A stretch of DNA of 64,000 nt from Streptomonospora sp. PA3 (GTDB taxonomy: Bacteria; Actinomycetota; Actinomycetes; Streptosporangiales; Streptosporangiaceae), in contig NZ_VTZW01000010.1 of the NCBI RefSeq assembly GCF_009728995.1, forward strand, positions 406,516 to 470,515, in the 5' to 3' direction. The notes beneath the pieces were generated by a model, which saw only the letters and a program-made list of their open reading frames with translations, made no database searches and was not told where the DNA came from. Positions 7,759 through 17,954 of the stretch are shown in pieces (the first letter of the stretch is position 1; the number at the start of each line of letters is the position of its first letter). The position numbers were made by a program, and so were the translations under genes.

Positions 7759-9138
7759 TCAGCTGACCCGGCGCAGCAGTTGCCCGTTCTCCACCTGCGG
7801 CTTGCTGGCGTCCTCGAACGCCTGGCGCGGCTCGTCCATCTCCGGCAGGGCGGCGAAGTCGCGCCGCAGGAAGAAGCCGACGACCCAGTCCGCCAGCACG
7901 CGGGCCTTCCGGTTGAAGGTCGGCACCGCGTAGAGGTGGTAGGAGCGGTGGGCGTACCAGGCGAGCCGACCGGTCAGCTTGATCTTGCCGAAGAGCTGCG
8001 CCGCGCCCTTGTGCAGGCCCAGGCCGGCCACAGCACCCAGGTTGCTGTGGGAGTAGCGGGTCATCTCCTTGCCGCGGAGCGCGGCGATGACGTTGTCGGC
8101 CAGCACCGGGGCCTGGCGCACCGCGTTCTGCGCGTTGGGCGGGTAGAAGCCGCCACGCCCGTCGGGCACCTGGGCGTTGTCGCCGCCGGCGAAGGCGTTG
8201 TCCACGCCGTTGACGGTGAGGTGCTCCGAGGTGTCGATGTGGCCCTTGGGGCCCAGCGGCAGGTCGCCGGCCTGCACGACCGGGCTCGGCTTGACGCCGG
8301 CGGTCCACACCAGGGTGCCCGCGTCGAACTCGGTGCCGTCGCTGAGCTTGATGCGCTGGTCGACGGCCGACTCCAGGAAAGTGGAGAGGCGGACGTCGAT
8401 CCCGCGCCGCTTCAGCTGGTTCAGCGCCTTCTCGCCGACGTCGGGGCCGACCTCGGGCAGGATCCTGTCGGCGGCCTCGATCAGGTAGAAGCGCAGGTCG
8501 TCGACGCCGATGGAGGGGTAGAGCCGCGTGGCGTCGCGAGCCAGGTCCTCCAGCTCGGCGATCGCCTCGGCGCCCGCGAAACCGCCCCCGACGAAGACGA
8601 AGTTCAGCGCCTTGCGCCGGATCTCGGGATCGTCGGTGGAGTCGGCGACGTTCAGCTGCTCCAGCACGTGGTTGCGCAGGAACACGGCCTCCTCGACGGT
8701 CTTGATGCCGATCCCCCACTCGGCCAGCCCGGGGATGGGCAGGGTGCGGGAGACGGCGCCGGTGGCCATCACGATGTAGTCGTAGGAGATCCTGCGGGGA
8801 TCGCCGACCGCGGGCTCGAAGTCGACCGAGCGCGACGCGTGGTCCACGCGGATGACCCGGCCGGTCAGCACGCGCACGCGGTCGAAGACCTTGCGCAGCG
8901 GAACGACGACGTGGCGCGGAGAGATGCTGCCGGCCGCGATCTCGGGAAGGAACGGCTGGTAGGTCATGTAGGAGTTGGGGTCCACGACGGTGATGCGGGC
9001 TTCGCCCGGCCCCAGCTTCTTCTCCAGCCGCTTCGCGGTGTACATCCCGAGGTACCCACCGCCGACGATGAGCACGTGGGGGATCTCTGCCTCGTCACCG
9101 CCGCCGTGTACCAGGCGGTAGTTCCTACCTTCGGTCAT
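7759..9138 (-). CDS. ndh: Type II NADH dehydrogenase (non-proton-pumping)
   Basis: Peripheral membrane flavoenzyme that oxidises NADH and reduces menaquinone without pumping protons. The 459 residues contain an N-terminal FAD-binding fold (VLIVGGGYLGMYTAKRLEKKL, from about 23) and a second nucleotide-binding fold around FVFVGGGFAGAEAIAELEDLA. The FAD-contact motif AGGDNAQVPD is at about 325. A C-terminal region (KARVLADWVVGFFLRRDF) could form the amphipathic membrane-binding helix. The gene is monocistronic, with a terminator below and a predicted Rex operator 150 bp above the start. Regulation by NADH/NAD+ ratio is therefore likely. Confidence 0.92.
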   Translation of the reverse strand: MTEGRNYRLVHGGGDEAEIPHVLIVGGGYLGMYTAKRLEKKLGPGEARITVVDPNSYMTYQPFLPEIAAGSISPRHVVVPLRKVFDRVRVLTGRVIRVDHASRSVDFEPAVGDPRRISYDYIVMATGAVSRTLPIPGLAEWGIGIKTVEEAVFLRNHVLEQLNVADSTDDPEIRRKALNFVFVGGGFAGAEAIAELEDLARDATRLYPSIGVDDLRFYLIEAADRILPEVGPDVGEKALNQLKRRGIDVRLSTFLESAVDQRIKLSDGTEFDAGTLVWTAGVKPSPVVQAGDLPLGPKGHIDTSEHLTVNGVDNAFAGGDNAQVPDGRGGFYPPNAQNAVRQAPVLADNVIAALRGKEMTRYSHSNLGAVAGLGLHKGAAQLFGKIKLTGRLAWYAHRSYHLYAVPTFNRKARVLADWVVGFFLRRDFAALPEMDEPRQAFEDASKPQVENGQLLRRVS

Positions 9139-9288
9139 CGCGCATCCGCCCTTGGTTCCCGTTCCACGCCCCCGGTCCGGGGCGCCAAGATCGGTAATTC
9201 TTCGTTTACTGGCATGTTCCCGGTCGGCTTTCAGAGGAAAGAACGCTCTTCTTTGCCAGGTGAGCCGAGGGGGTCGCCCTCTCCTTGC

Positions 9289-9306
9289 TTGTGCATTCTT
9301 TCACAA
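9289..9306 (-). promoter_or_regulatory. Predicted Rex (redox-sensing repressor) operator upstream of ndh
   Basis: The minus-strand sequence TTGTGAAAGAATGCACAA matches the Rex consensus TTGTGAA-N4-TTCACAA at 13 of 14 specified positions. It lies 150 bp upstream of the ndh start, within a relatively AT-rich promoter region. Rex is known to repress ndh in Streptomyces. No rex gene is in the window. Confidence 0.7.
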
Positions 9307-9518
9307 GCCCCTCGTAACATTAAAGGGAGACAAGGGAAAGGTTTAGACCATGATAGACCCGCTTCGGCGGACGTTTGTCCAGGTCAGGGCCCTTGTGAAG
9401 GGATTCACGCGCCGGTTGCCGGGTGATGCGTCTCACCGGGGCCGCTGACCGGCGTCACAGGTCCCGGGAGGCTCCGCCGCAGCGCACGGCCTCGCGCCCG
9501 CCCGGCCGAGGCCCCCGC

Positions 9519-10556
9519 CTACAGCGAGTCCGCGGCGCCGTCCGCCGCGCCGTCGGCGGCGCGCTCCTGGGCGCCCAGGCACAGCCCCCAGGCGATGCCG
9601 TCGAGGATGTCGTGCTCGCTGGCCACGAACCCGGGCGCACCGGTGCGCGCCACCACGCGGGAGAGGATCAGCGCGCCCGACGCGATGACGTCGACCCGGC
9701 CGGGGTGCATGACGCCGATCGCCGCCCTCTGCTCGTGGTTCATCGCCAGCAGCTCCTCGGCGATCTCGTGCACCCGGGCCGCCGGCACCCAGGCGTGGTG
9801 GATCCGCTCGGGGTCGTATTCGGGGAGATCCAGCGCGATGCCCGCGACCGTGGTGGCGGTGCCGGCCACGCAGACCAGCGAGGCGGCCTCGGACAGCGGC
9901 ACCGTGGCGGCGGCCTCCTCCAGCGCGGCGTCGATGTCGGCCGTGGCCGCGGCGATCTGCGCGGCCGTGGGCGGGTCGCCGGCCAGGTGGCGCTCGGCCA
10001 GCCGCACGCAGCCGATGTCGACCGAGCGGGAAGCGCGCACGGCCCCGGCGCCGGCGGGCGCGTTCTGCGGGTCGGGCCACCCGAGTACGAACTCCGTGGA
10101 GCCGCCGCCGATGTCCACGATCAGAAACGGGGTGTCGAAGCCGGTCTCGGCCTCCTCCAGCTCGGCGGTCGCGCCGATGAAGGACAGCTCCGCCTCCTCG
10201 TCGCCGGTGATCACCTCGGGGTCCACGCCGATGATCTCCCGCACGCCGGAGACGAACCGGTCCCGGTTGCCGGCGTCGCGGGTCGCGCTGGTGGCGACCA
10301 TGCGCACCGACTCCGGGCCGAGCTCGACACCGTTCTCGCGCATCAGGTCGGCGTACTCGCGCAGCGCGGCGAACGTGCGCTCCAGCGCCTCGGGTGCGAA
10401 CTCGCCGGTGCGGTCGACGCCCTGGCCCAGCCGCACCACGTCCATGCGCCGTTCGAGGTCGATCAGCTGGACCTCCTCGTCCTCCACCCCGATCAGCGCC
10501 GAAACCAGCAGCCGGATCGAATTGGTGCCGCAGTCCACGGCCGCCACGGTCGTCAC
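9519..10556 (-). CDS. Ppx/GppA family exopolyphosphatase / pppGpp phosphatase
   Basis: A 345-residue protein of the short actinobacterial Ppx1/Ppx2 type. It has the ASKHA-fold phosphate loops AAVDCGTNSIRLLV (N-terminus), ATSATRDAGNRDRF and VDIGGGSTEFVLG, plus the later VCVAGTATTVAGIAL and SEHDILDGIAWG. It would hydrolyse polyphosphate or pppGpp; the short mycobacterial paralogues differ in activity, so the substrate is uncertain. The GTG start overlaps the stop of the DUF501 gene (GTGA), so the two are translationally coupled. This is the last gene of the eno-ftsB-DUF501-ppx order. Confidence 0.88.
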   Translation of the reverse strand: MTTVAAVDCGTNSIRLLVSALIGVEDEEVQLIDLERRMDVVRLGQGVDRTGEFAPEALERTFAALREYADLMRENGVELGPESVRMVATSATRDAGNRDRFVSGVREIIGVDPEVITGDEEAELSFIGATAELEEAETGFDTPFLIVDIGGGSTEFVLGWPDPQNAPAGAGAVRASRSVDIGCVRLAERHLAGDPPTAAQIAAATADIDAALEEAAATVPLSEAASLVCVAGTATTVAGIALDLPEYDPERIHHAWVPAARVHEIAEELLAMNHEQRAAIGVMHPGRVDVIASGALILSRVVARTGAPGFVASEHDILDGIAWGLCLGAQERAADGAADGAADSL

Positions 10557-11173
10557 CTGGTCGTCCCCTCGCTCTCGTCGTGATCCGGCGCCCCCGCACC
10601 CGCGGCCGCGGGCCCGTCGGCGCCGGCGTGCGCGCCCCCGTCGCCGGCGCATACGCACGGCCCCTCTGCCCACCACCGGGGCAGCGAATCCAGCGCCTCG
10701 CGGCCGAAGGGGTTGGTCCCCGGGCGCGCCAGTTCGTGAGCGACAAGCGCGTGCAGGCACTTGACGCGCTCGGGCATGCCGCCGGCGCTCTGCATGCCCT
10801 CGGGCAGCGGGGCGGAGCCGTCGCGGCGGGTCTGCTCGGCGCGCTCCTCCACGTAGTCCCGGTGCGCCTGCTCGTAGCGCGCGCGCAGCTCCGGGTCGTC
10901 GGCGAGGCGGTCCTGCATCCGGCGCATCGCCCCCCCGGCCTCCAGGGTGCCGATGGCGGAGGCGGCGCGCGGACAGGTGAGGTAGTACAGCGTGGGGAAC
11001 GGCGTGCCGTCCTCCAGGCGCGGCGCGGTGCGCACCACATCGGGCAGGCCGCACGGGCAGCGGTGGGCCACGGCCCGCAGACCGCGCGGCGGTCGGCCAA
11101 GCTGCCGGCGCACCGCCGCGGCGTCGGCGGCGGAGAAGCGGTCTGCGCAGGACGGTTGTTCGGCGGGAGTCAT
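10553..11173 (-). CDS. DUF501 domain-containing protein
   Basis: A 206-residue protein of a family found almost always next to eno and ppx in actinobacteria. Typical segments are VRRQLGRPPRGLRAVAHRCPCGLPDVV, PFPTLYYLTCPRA and GGMPERVKCLHALVAHELA. Conserved Cys and His residues in these segments (CPCG, TCP, CLHALVAHE) suggest metal binding. The C-terminal 40 residues are Ala/Gly-rich and variable. The function is unknown. The stop overlaps the ppx start. Confidence 0.8.
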   Translation of the reverse strand: MTPAEQPSCADRFSAADAAAVRRQLGRPPRGLRAVAHRCPCGLPDVVRTAPRLEDGTPFPTLYYLTCPRAASAIGTLEAGGAMRRMQDRLADDPELRARYEQAHRDYVEERAEQTRRDGSAPLPEGMQSAGGMPERVKCLHALVAHELARPGTNPFGREALDSLPRWWAEGPCVCAGDGGAHAGADGPAAAGAGAPDHDESEGTTR

Positions 11174-11254
11174 CGCGGCCCAGAGTAGCCGCCGGCGTGA
11201 TCGCCCGCGCACGCCCGCCTGCCACACACGACCACGCGCGCCTAGCATGGGCCC

Positions 11255-11869
11255 ATGGCCGACACCTGGACCGCGGATCTGTGGGTGGACCCCTCGTGCC
11301 CCTACAGCCGCCTCACCGCCCGCTGGCTGATGGAGGCGGTGCAGGTGCGCCCCATCAGCCTGCGCTGGCACGTGATGAGCCTGGCGGTGCTCAACGAGGG
11401 CCGCGACGACGATCCCGAAGGCGACCCCGAGGGCTACCTGTGGATCCCCGCGCGCATCTGCGCCGCTGTGCAGACCGAGCACGGGCACGACGCGCTGGGA
11501 CGCTTCTACGACGCGCTGTGGGAGTCCCGGGAGCGCGGCGGCGAGGACTGGGTCGCGGGGTTCGAGGAGGTGCTGGCGGGGGCCGGGCTGCCCGCCGACC
11601 TGGCGCGGGCGGGGTTCTCCGAAGCCTACGACGCCGCTCTGCGCGCCTCCCACGACGAGGGCTTCGGGCTCGTCGGCGGCGATGTGGGCACCCCGGTCCT
11701 GGCCGCGACGGCGCCCGACGGCACGCGCGCCGCCGTGTTCGGTCCCGTGGTCTCCGAGGTGCCGCGCGGCGAGAGCGCCGGGCGGCTGTGGGACGGCACG
11801 GTGCTCGTGGCCGCCACTCCGGGCTTCCACACGCTCCAGGGCCCGCCGCAGGCGCAGATCGCCGGCTGA
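11255..11869 (+). CDS. DsbA-fold protein of the mycothiol-dependent nitroreductase (Rv2466c) family
   Basis: A 204-residue thioredoxin-fold (DsbA/FrnE-like) protein. The active-site region is DLWVDPSCPYSRLTARWL, with a single Cys (CPYS) in place of the CPWC pair of Rv2466c. It therefore belongs to the one-cysteine subset and may rely on mycothiol for resolution. VGTPVLA with its cis-proline and DGTVLVAATPGF are typical of the fold. It is transcribed away from the DUF501-ppx unit with about 80 bp between starts. Substrate unknown. Confidence 0.75.
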   Translation: MADTWTADLWVDPSCPYSRLTARWLMEAVQVRPISLRWHVMSLAVLNEGRDDDPEGDPEGYLWIPARICAAVQTEHGHDALGRFYDALWESRERGGEDWVAGFEEVLAGAGLPADLARAGFSEAYDAALRASHDEGFGLVGGDVGTPVLAATAPDGTRAAVFGPVVSEVPRGESAGRLWDGTVLVAATPGFHTLQGPPQAQIAG

Positions 11870-11898
11870 ACCGCGGCACCGCTCCGCCGCGCGGCCGC

Positions 11899-12711
11899 TC
11901 AGCCGGTCGGCTCCGCCTCGGGGATCTGCTGGGCCTCCTGCGGCCGGTCGGCTTCCAGCACCGACTTCCACAGCCGGGTGAACCACGGCTCGGTGGACTC
12001 GGCGTCGGCGCCGGCGTCCTTCTCGTCCTCGTCGGAGACGACGACGTAGGCGCGCTCGCCCGGATACTGGTAGTGCAGGCGTGTGCGGGCCTCGCGCTCG
12101 ATGTAGGCGGGGTCCTGCAGCTCCTCGCGGCGCTGCTGCAGCTCGTTGACGGCCTGCTCGGTCTGCGCCTGCTCTTCGCGCAGCTCGGCGATGCGGGCCC
12201 GCTGGGCCAGGTACTCCCGCAGCGGGTAGGCCAGGCTGAGCGCGATCACGCAGATCACCAGGGCGAGGATCGCGGCGCGGCTGGTCAGTGCGGGACGGGT
12301 GCGTCCGCCGCCGGCCCCGGTCCCCCCGGATCCCGCCGGGCCGCCGCCCCGCCCGCCGGGCGGGCGGAAGCCCGAATCCGATCCGCCGCCGCGGTCGGTC
12401 CGGGAGGCGGCCTTGGCCGGGGCACCGCTTCGGGCACCCGTCTTGGTCCCGCCGGTCTTAGTCACGCCGCCGGTCTTGGTCCCACCGCTCTTGGCCGCGC
12501 CGCCGCGGCCCTTGGACGAGGGGGCGGAGTCGATCGGGACCACCGCCGAGTCGCGCTTGCCCTTGGCGGCCGTGCCCGCCGCTGCCGCCTTGCCCGTGCC
12601 GGCGCCGACCGTGCGCCGCTGCCCGCCGCGGTCGCCGCCCGAGGCGCCAGAGGACGGCGGCCGCGCCTTCGCGGGGCGCGGCCGCCTGGGGTCCTCCGGC
12701 ACCTCGGGCAT
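11899..12711 (-). CDS. FtsB/DivIC-like septum formation initiator
   Basis: Bitopic divisome protein that would help build the FtsQ-FtsB-FtsL complex. The first 140 residues are a low-complexity, basic, disordered cytoplasmic region with short GGTKTG-type repeats. A single membrane helix follows (AAILALVICVIALSLAYPL, about 145-163), then a coiled coil (RARIAELREEQAQTEQAVNELQQRREELQD). Next is the DivIC signature DPAYIEREARTRLHYQYPGE. At 270 residues it is long for the family because of the N-terminal extension. It lies 11 bp below eno in the conserved eno-ftsB-DUF501-ppx order. Confidence 0.88.
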   Translation of the reverse strand: MPEVPEDPRRPRPAKARPPSSGASGGDRGGQRRTVGAGTGKAAAAGTAAKGKRDSAVVPIDSAPSSKGRGGAAKSGGTKTGGVTKTGGTKTGARSGAPAKAASRTDRGGGSDSGFRPPGGRGGGPAGSGGTGAGGGRTRPALTSRAAILALVICVIALSLAYPLREYLAQRARIAELREEQAQTEQAVNELQQRREELQDPAYIEREARTRLHYQYPGERAYVVVSDEDEKDAGADAESTEPWFTRLWKSVLEADRPQEAQQIPEAEPTG

Positions 12712-12722
12712 AAGCCGTCAGG

Positions 12723-14459
<1,737 letters not shown>

Positions 14460-15386
14460 ATGCAGACCCTCGTCCTCCTGGGTTTCGTCGGCCTCCTGGC
14501 GCAGCTCATCAACGGCAGCCTGGGCATGGGCTACGGCATCAGCACCACCAGCGCCCTGCTGGCGATCGGCACGGCCCCGGCGCTGGCCTCCGCCACCGTC
14601 AACCTCTCCCAGGTGGGCTCCCAGATCGCCTCGGGGTTCGCCCACTGGCGGTTCGGCAACGTCGACTGGGCGGTGGTGTGGCGCATCGCCGTGCCCGGCG
14701 CCCTGGGCGCCTTCGTCGGCGCGGTCTTCCTCAGCCGGCTCTCCACCGAGGCGGCCGGCCCGCTGATGTCGACGATCCTGCTCATCCTGGGCGGCTACCT
14801 GCTGGCTCGATTCACCTTCCGCGAACTGCCCCACCCCGACCTCAGCCGCCCCCTGCGAGCCGGCTTCCTCGCCCCGGTCGGGCTGTTCGCCGGGTTCATG
14901 AACTCCACCGGAGGCGGCGGCTGGGGCCCCGTGGGCACCTCGGCGCTGCTGGCCAGCGGGCGGCTGGAACCGCGCAAGGTCATCGGCTCCATCAGCGTGG
15001 GCGAATCGGCGGTGGTGATCGCCGGCAGCATCGGGTTCGCGCTGGGTCTGGGCCTGGGCGGCATCAAGATCACCTGGGTGGCGGTGCTGCTGCTGGGCGG
15101 CCTGCTGGCCGCGCCCCTCGCCGCGTGGCTGGCCAGCCGGGTCCCGGCGCGCATGCTCGGCTCGACCGTGGGCGGCCTGATCATCTTCACCAACACCCGC
15201 GTACTGCTGACCAGCGACGCCGTCGGCGCTTCCGCCGGCGTCTCCCTGGCCGTCTACATCCTGGTGGCGCTGGTGTGGGCGGGTGCCGTCGCGTGGTCGC
15301 TGCGCGCCCACTTCGCGGAGCGGCGGGAGCGCCGGCTCGCGGCCACCGCGCCCGAGCACTTCGCCGCGGCCCAAGCCGCGGACTGA
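14460..15386 (+). CDS. TauE/SafE family sulfite/sulfoacetate exporter-like membrane protein
   Basis: A 308-residue polytopic protein with the duplicated TauE/SafE topology of about eight helices. The conserved N-terminal motif LLAQLINGSLGMGYGISTTSALL has its repeat in LFAGFMNSTGGGGWGPVGTSALL at about residue 140. Members export sulfite or organosulfonates, or take them up. A sulfate-activation set nearby (APS kinase 3 kb away, cysND 11 kb away) makes a sulfur role plausible, but the substrate is inferred. Confidence 0.85.
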   Translation: MQTLVLLGFVGLLAQLINGSLGMGYGISTTSALLAIGTAPALASATVNLSQVGSQIASGFAHWRFGNVDWAVVWRIAVPGALGAFVGAVFLSRLSTEAAGPLMSTILLILGGYLLARFTFRELPHPDLSRPLRAGFLAPVGLFAGFMNSTGGGGWGPVGTSALLASGRLEPRKVIGSISVGESAVVIAGSIGFALGLGLGGIKITWVAVLLLGGLLAAPLAAWLASRVPARMLGSTVGGLIIFTNTRVLLTSDAVGASAGVSLAVYILVALVWAGAVAWSLRAHFAERRERRLAATAPEHFAAAQAAD

Positions 15387-15656
15387 CCCGAAGCGGCAGG
15401 CCCGGCGCAGCAGGGCGGCGGTCCGAGGAGGGGGCGTGCCGCCGCGGCGGAACCCGAAGCCGAGTTTCCGCTCCCTGCCGCGGGGCAGCGGACCCGCGTC
15501 CGCCTATAGTGCCCTGAACCATCCGCACCGACCGGTGCCCGTCCCTCGCGACCCGCCGCCCCGCTCACCCCGCGGCATTCGTCCTGCCGCCGGCGCGCGG
15601 AGCGGGACCCACCGGCGACTGTCGAGTCAGTTCCAGGAGTCCGAGGCGAGACGGAA

Positions 15657-17096
15657 ATGGCCACACTCGCATCCGGCGCGAACGCTCCCCGGCCGAGCGT
15701 CCCGGCCCGGCGCCGCAACGCCGAGCTGGCGATGACCCTCTTCGCGGTCGGCGTGTTCGCGCTGAGCCTGTGCCTGGCGGGCCTGCAGACCGAGGGGCGC
15801 ATCCCCGCGCGGTTCCCCCTCTACACCTGCGTCTTCGGCGGGCTGGCCACCGCCGCCCACATCGCCGTGCGCTTTCTGGCCCCCTGGTCCGACCCCCTGA
15901 TCCTGCCGCTGGCCACCGTGCTCAACGGCATCGGCCTGACCATGATCTGGGGCCTGCACACCGCCGCGGGCGACGGCCCGGCCGAATCGGACCGGCAGCT
16001 GCTGTGGACGGCGCTGGGCACGGCCGCCTGCGCCGCCGTCCTGGCCGCGGTGCGCCGTCCCCCGCGCCTGCAGCGCTACCGCTACCTGACCCTGACCGCC
16101 GGGCTCGCGCTGATCATGCTGCCGATGCTGCCGGGGATCGGCATCGAGGTCTTCGGCGCCCGGCGCTGGATCGGGTTCGGCGGCTACACCGTGCAGCCCT
16201 CGGAGTTCGCCCGCATCCTGCTGATCGTCTTCCTGGCCGGCTACCTCGGCCACAAGCGCGACGCCCTGGCGCTGGCGGCCCGCCAGCTGCGGGTGGGACC
16301 GGTGAAGGTCTTCAGCCTGCCGCGCATGCGCGATCTGGGACCCATGACCGCGGCGTGGGCCGTGGCCATCCTGCTGCTGGTGGGCACCCGGGACCTGGGC
16401 ACCTCCCTCGTGCTGTTCAGCGTCTTCTTGGCCATGCTCTACGTCGCCACGCGGCGCAAGTCCTGGGTGGGCATCGGCCTGGCCATGTTCACGGCGGGGG
16501 CCGCGGTGGCGTGGGCGGTCTTCTGGCACGTGCGCCAGCGCGTCACCATCTGGCTCGACCCCTTCGACCCGGAGGTCTACCGGGCCGTCGGCGGCAGCCG
16601 GCAGCTGGTGCAGGGCCTGTTCGCGCTGGCCGACGGCGGCCTGACCGGCACCGGGTTCGGACAGGGCCGCACCGACACCCTCTTCGCCTCCGACAGCGAC
16701 CTGATCCTCATCTCCATCGGCGAGAAGTTCGGGCTGGTCGGGCTGACGGCCGTGTCCCTCCTGCTGGTCCTCTTCACCGAGCGCGGCTACCGCACCGCCC
16801 TGGCCTCGCGCGACGTCTTCGCCAAACTCACCGCGTCGGGCAGCGCGTTCCTGCTGTCCTTCCAGACGTTCGTGGTGATGGGCGGGGTGACGCGGCTGAT
16901 CCCGATGACGGGCATGACCACGCCGTTCCTGTCGGCGGGCGGGTCCTCGCTGGTGTCGACGTGGATGATCGTGGGGCTGTGGCTGCGGCTCAGCGACGCC
17001 GCCCGCCGCCCCAGCCCCGCCGCGCCCGCCCGCGACTCCGCCGGGATGCCCGACACCGCCCACCGGGCGGGCCCGCCCCTGCTCGGGCCGCGGTGA
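15657..17096 (+). CDS. FtsW/RodA/SpoVE (SEDS) family protein
   Basis: A 479-residue SEDS protein; these proteins are peptidoglycan glycosyltransferases that pair with a class B PBP. Characteristic features are FGARRWIGFGGYTVQPSEFARI, the segment with GTRDLGTSLVLFSVFLAML (essential Asp in RDLGTS), and GLTGTGFGQGRTDTLFASDSDLI. RLIPMTGMTTPFLSAGGSSL lies near the C-terminus. About ten hydrophobic helices are visible. The long hydrophilic loop and FxxPxD-type region look more like the RodA branch of actinobacteria. Unlike the usual locus, no PBP, PASTA kinase or FHA gene is next to it, so this may be an extra SEDS paralogue. Confidence 0.9.
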   Translation: MATLASGANAPRPSVPARRRNAELAMTLFAVGVFALSLCLAGLQTEGRIPARFPLYTCVFGGLATAAHIAVRFLAPWSDPLILPLATVLNGIGLTMIWGLHTAAGDGPAESDRQLLWTALGTAACAAVLAAVRRPPRLQRYRYLTLTAGLALIMLPMLPGIGIEVFGARRWIGFGGYTVQPSEFARILLIVFLAGYLGHKRDALALAARQLRVGPVKVFSLPRMRDLGPMTAAWAVAILLLVGTRDLGTSLVLFSVFLAMLYVATRRKSWVGIGLAMFTAGAAVAWAVFWHVRQRVTIWLDPFDPEVYRAVGGSRQLVQGLFALADGGLTGTGFGQGRTDTLFASDSDLILISIGEKFGLVGLTAVSLLLVLFTERGYRTALASRDVFAKLTASGSAFLLSFQTFVVMGGVTRLIPMTGMTTPFLSAGGSSLVSTWMIVGLWLRLSDAARRPSPAAPARDSAGMPDTAHRAGPPLLGPR

Positions 17097-17101
17097 GGCG
17101 C

Positions 17102-17851
17102 TCAGCCGTCCCAGTAGGCCCGCCACTGCTCGGGGGTGAGGGAGCGCGGGTCGCGCCCCTCGGACCGTGCTCGGGCCTCGGCCGCGCGCACGCGCGCGTC
17201 GAAGCGCCGCGCCGCCGCGCGCAGGTCCAGCTCGGGATCGGCGCCGCCCCGGCGCTCCTCGGCGACACCGGCGAAGAGCGCGCCGCCGCCCTGGCCGTCG
17301 TCGCCGATCAGGTCCTCGGGAACGCCGTTGCGCGCGGCGCGCTTCTGCAGCTCGTAGGCGAGCAGGGCGGCGGGCTGGCCGAAGGGGACCCCTTCCAGGA
17401 CCGAGTCGCCGCCGCCCTTCTCGGCGCGCTCGGCCGCCTTGATCGTCTCCCAGTTCGCCCGGACCTCGTCGGCGCCCTCCACCTCGACCCCGCCGAAGAC
17501 ATGCGGGTGGCGCCGCGTGAGCTTGTCGACGATGGCGGCGGCGACGTCGTCGACGGTGAACCCGTCGGCGCCGCGGTCCTCGGCCACGCGGGCGTGGAAG
17601 ACGACCTGCAGCAGCACGTCGCCCAGCTCCTCGCACAGCGTGTCGAGGTCGCCCTGCTCGATGGTCTCCAGCGTCTCGTAGGCCTCCTCGATGAGGTACT
17701 TGGCCAGCGAGGAATGGGTCTGGGCGGCGTCCCACGGGCACTCGCGCCGCAGCACGTCCATCACCTCGACCAGGTCGAGGACCCGGCTGCCCCGCACCCG
17801 GTCGCCCCCGGCGCCCTCGGCCCGGCCGCCGGCCCCGCCGTCCGTACTCAT
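17102..17851 (-). CDS. mazG: MazG-family nucleoside triphosphate pyrophosphohydrolase
   Basis: A 249-residue house-cleaning enzyme hydrolysing (d)NTPs to NMP and PPi. The helical MazG core is near residues 20-125: LVEVMDVLRRECPWDAAQTH, then the metal-binding LIEEAYETLETIEQGDLDTLCEELGDVLLQVVFHA with its EExxE/ExxD pattern. The DVAAAIVDKLTRRHPHVFG motif follows. The ATG at 17851 is chosen because AAGGGG lies seven bases before it; an ATG six bases further up abuts the RBS. It belongs to the conserved mfd-mazG-eno neighbourhood, although the SEDS gene and exporter now separate it from eno. Confidence 0.9.
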   Translation of the reverse strand: MSTDGGAGGRAEGAGGDRVRGSRVLDLVEVMDVLRRECPWDAAQTHSSLAKYLIEEAYETLETIEQGDLDTLCEELGDVLLQVVFHARVAEDRGADGFTVDDVAAAIVDKLTRRHPHVFGGVEVEGADEVRANWETIKAAERAEKGGGDSVLEGVPFGQPAALLAYELQKRAARNGVPEDLIGDDGQGGGALFAGVAEERRGGADPELDLRAAARRFDARVRAAEARARSEGRDPRSLTPEQWRAYWDG

Positions 17852-17954
17852 CGGCATCCCCTTTCCGCTCCTGCCTGTCGGCCCCCACCACCGCCGCCCG
17901 GCGCACGGAGCCGCTCACCCCGCCGCCGGTGCGCGCGTTCCTGCGATCGGGCCC

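Noticed and set aside
9152-9346. A 64-codon plus-strand ORF upstream of ndh
   Set aside because: It overlaps the Rex-box promoter region, has no family pattern and lacks a ribosome binding site.
12430-12500. Short tandem repeats inside the FtsB/DivIC-like gene
   Set aside because: They encode GGTKTG-type low-complexity linker repeats in frame, so they are part of the protein and not a separate DNA element.
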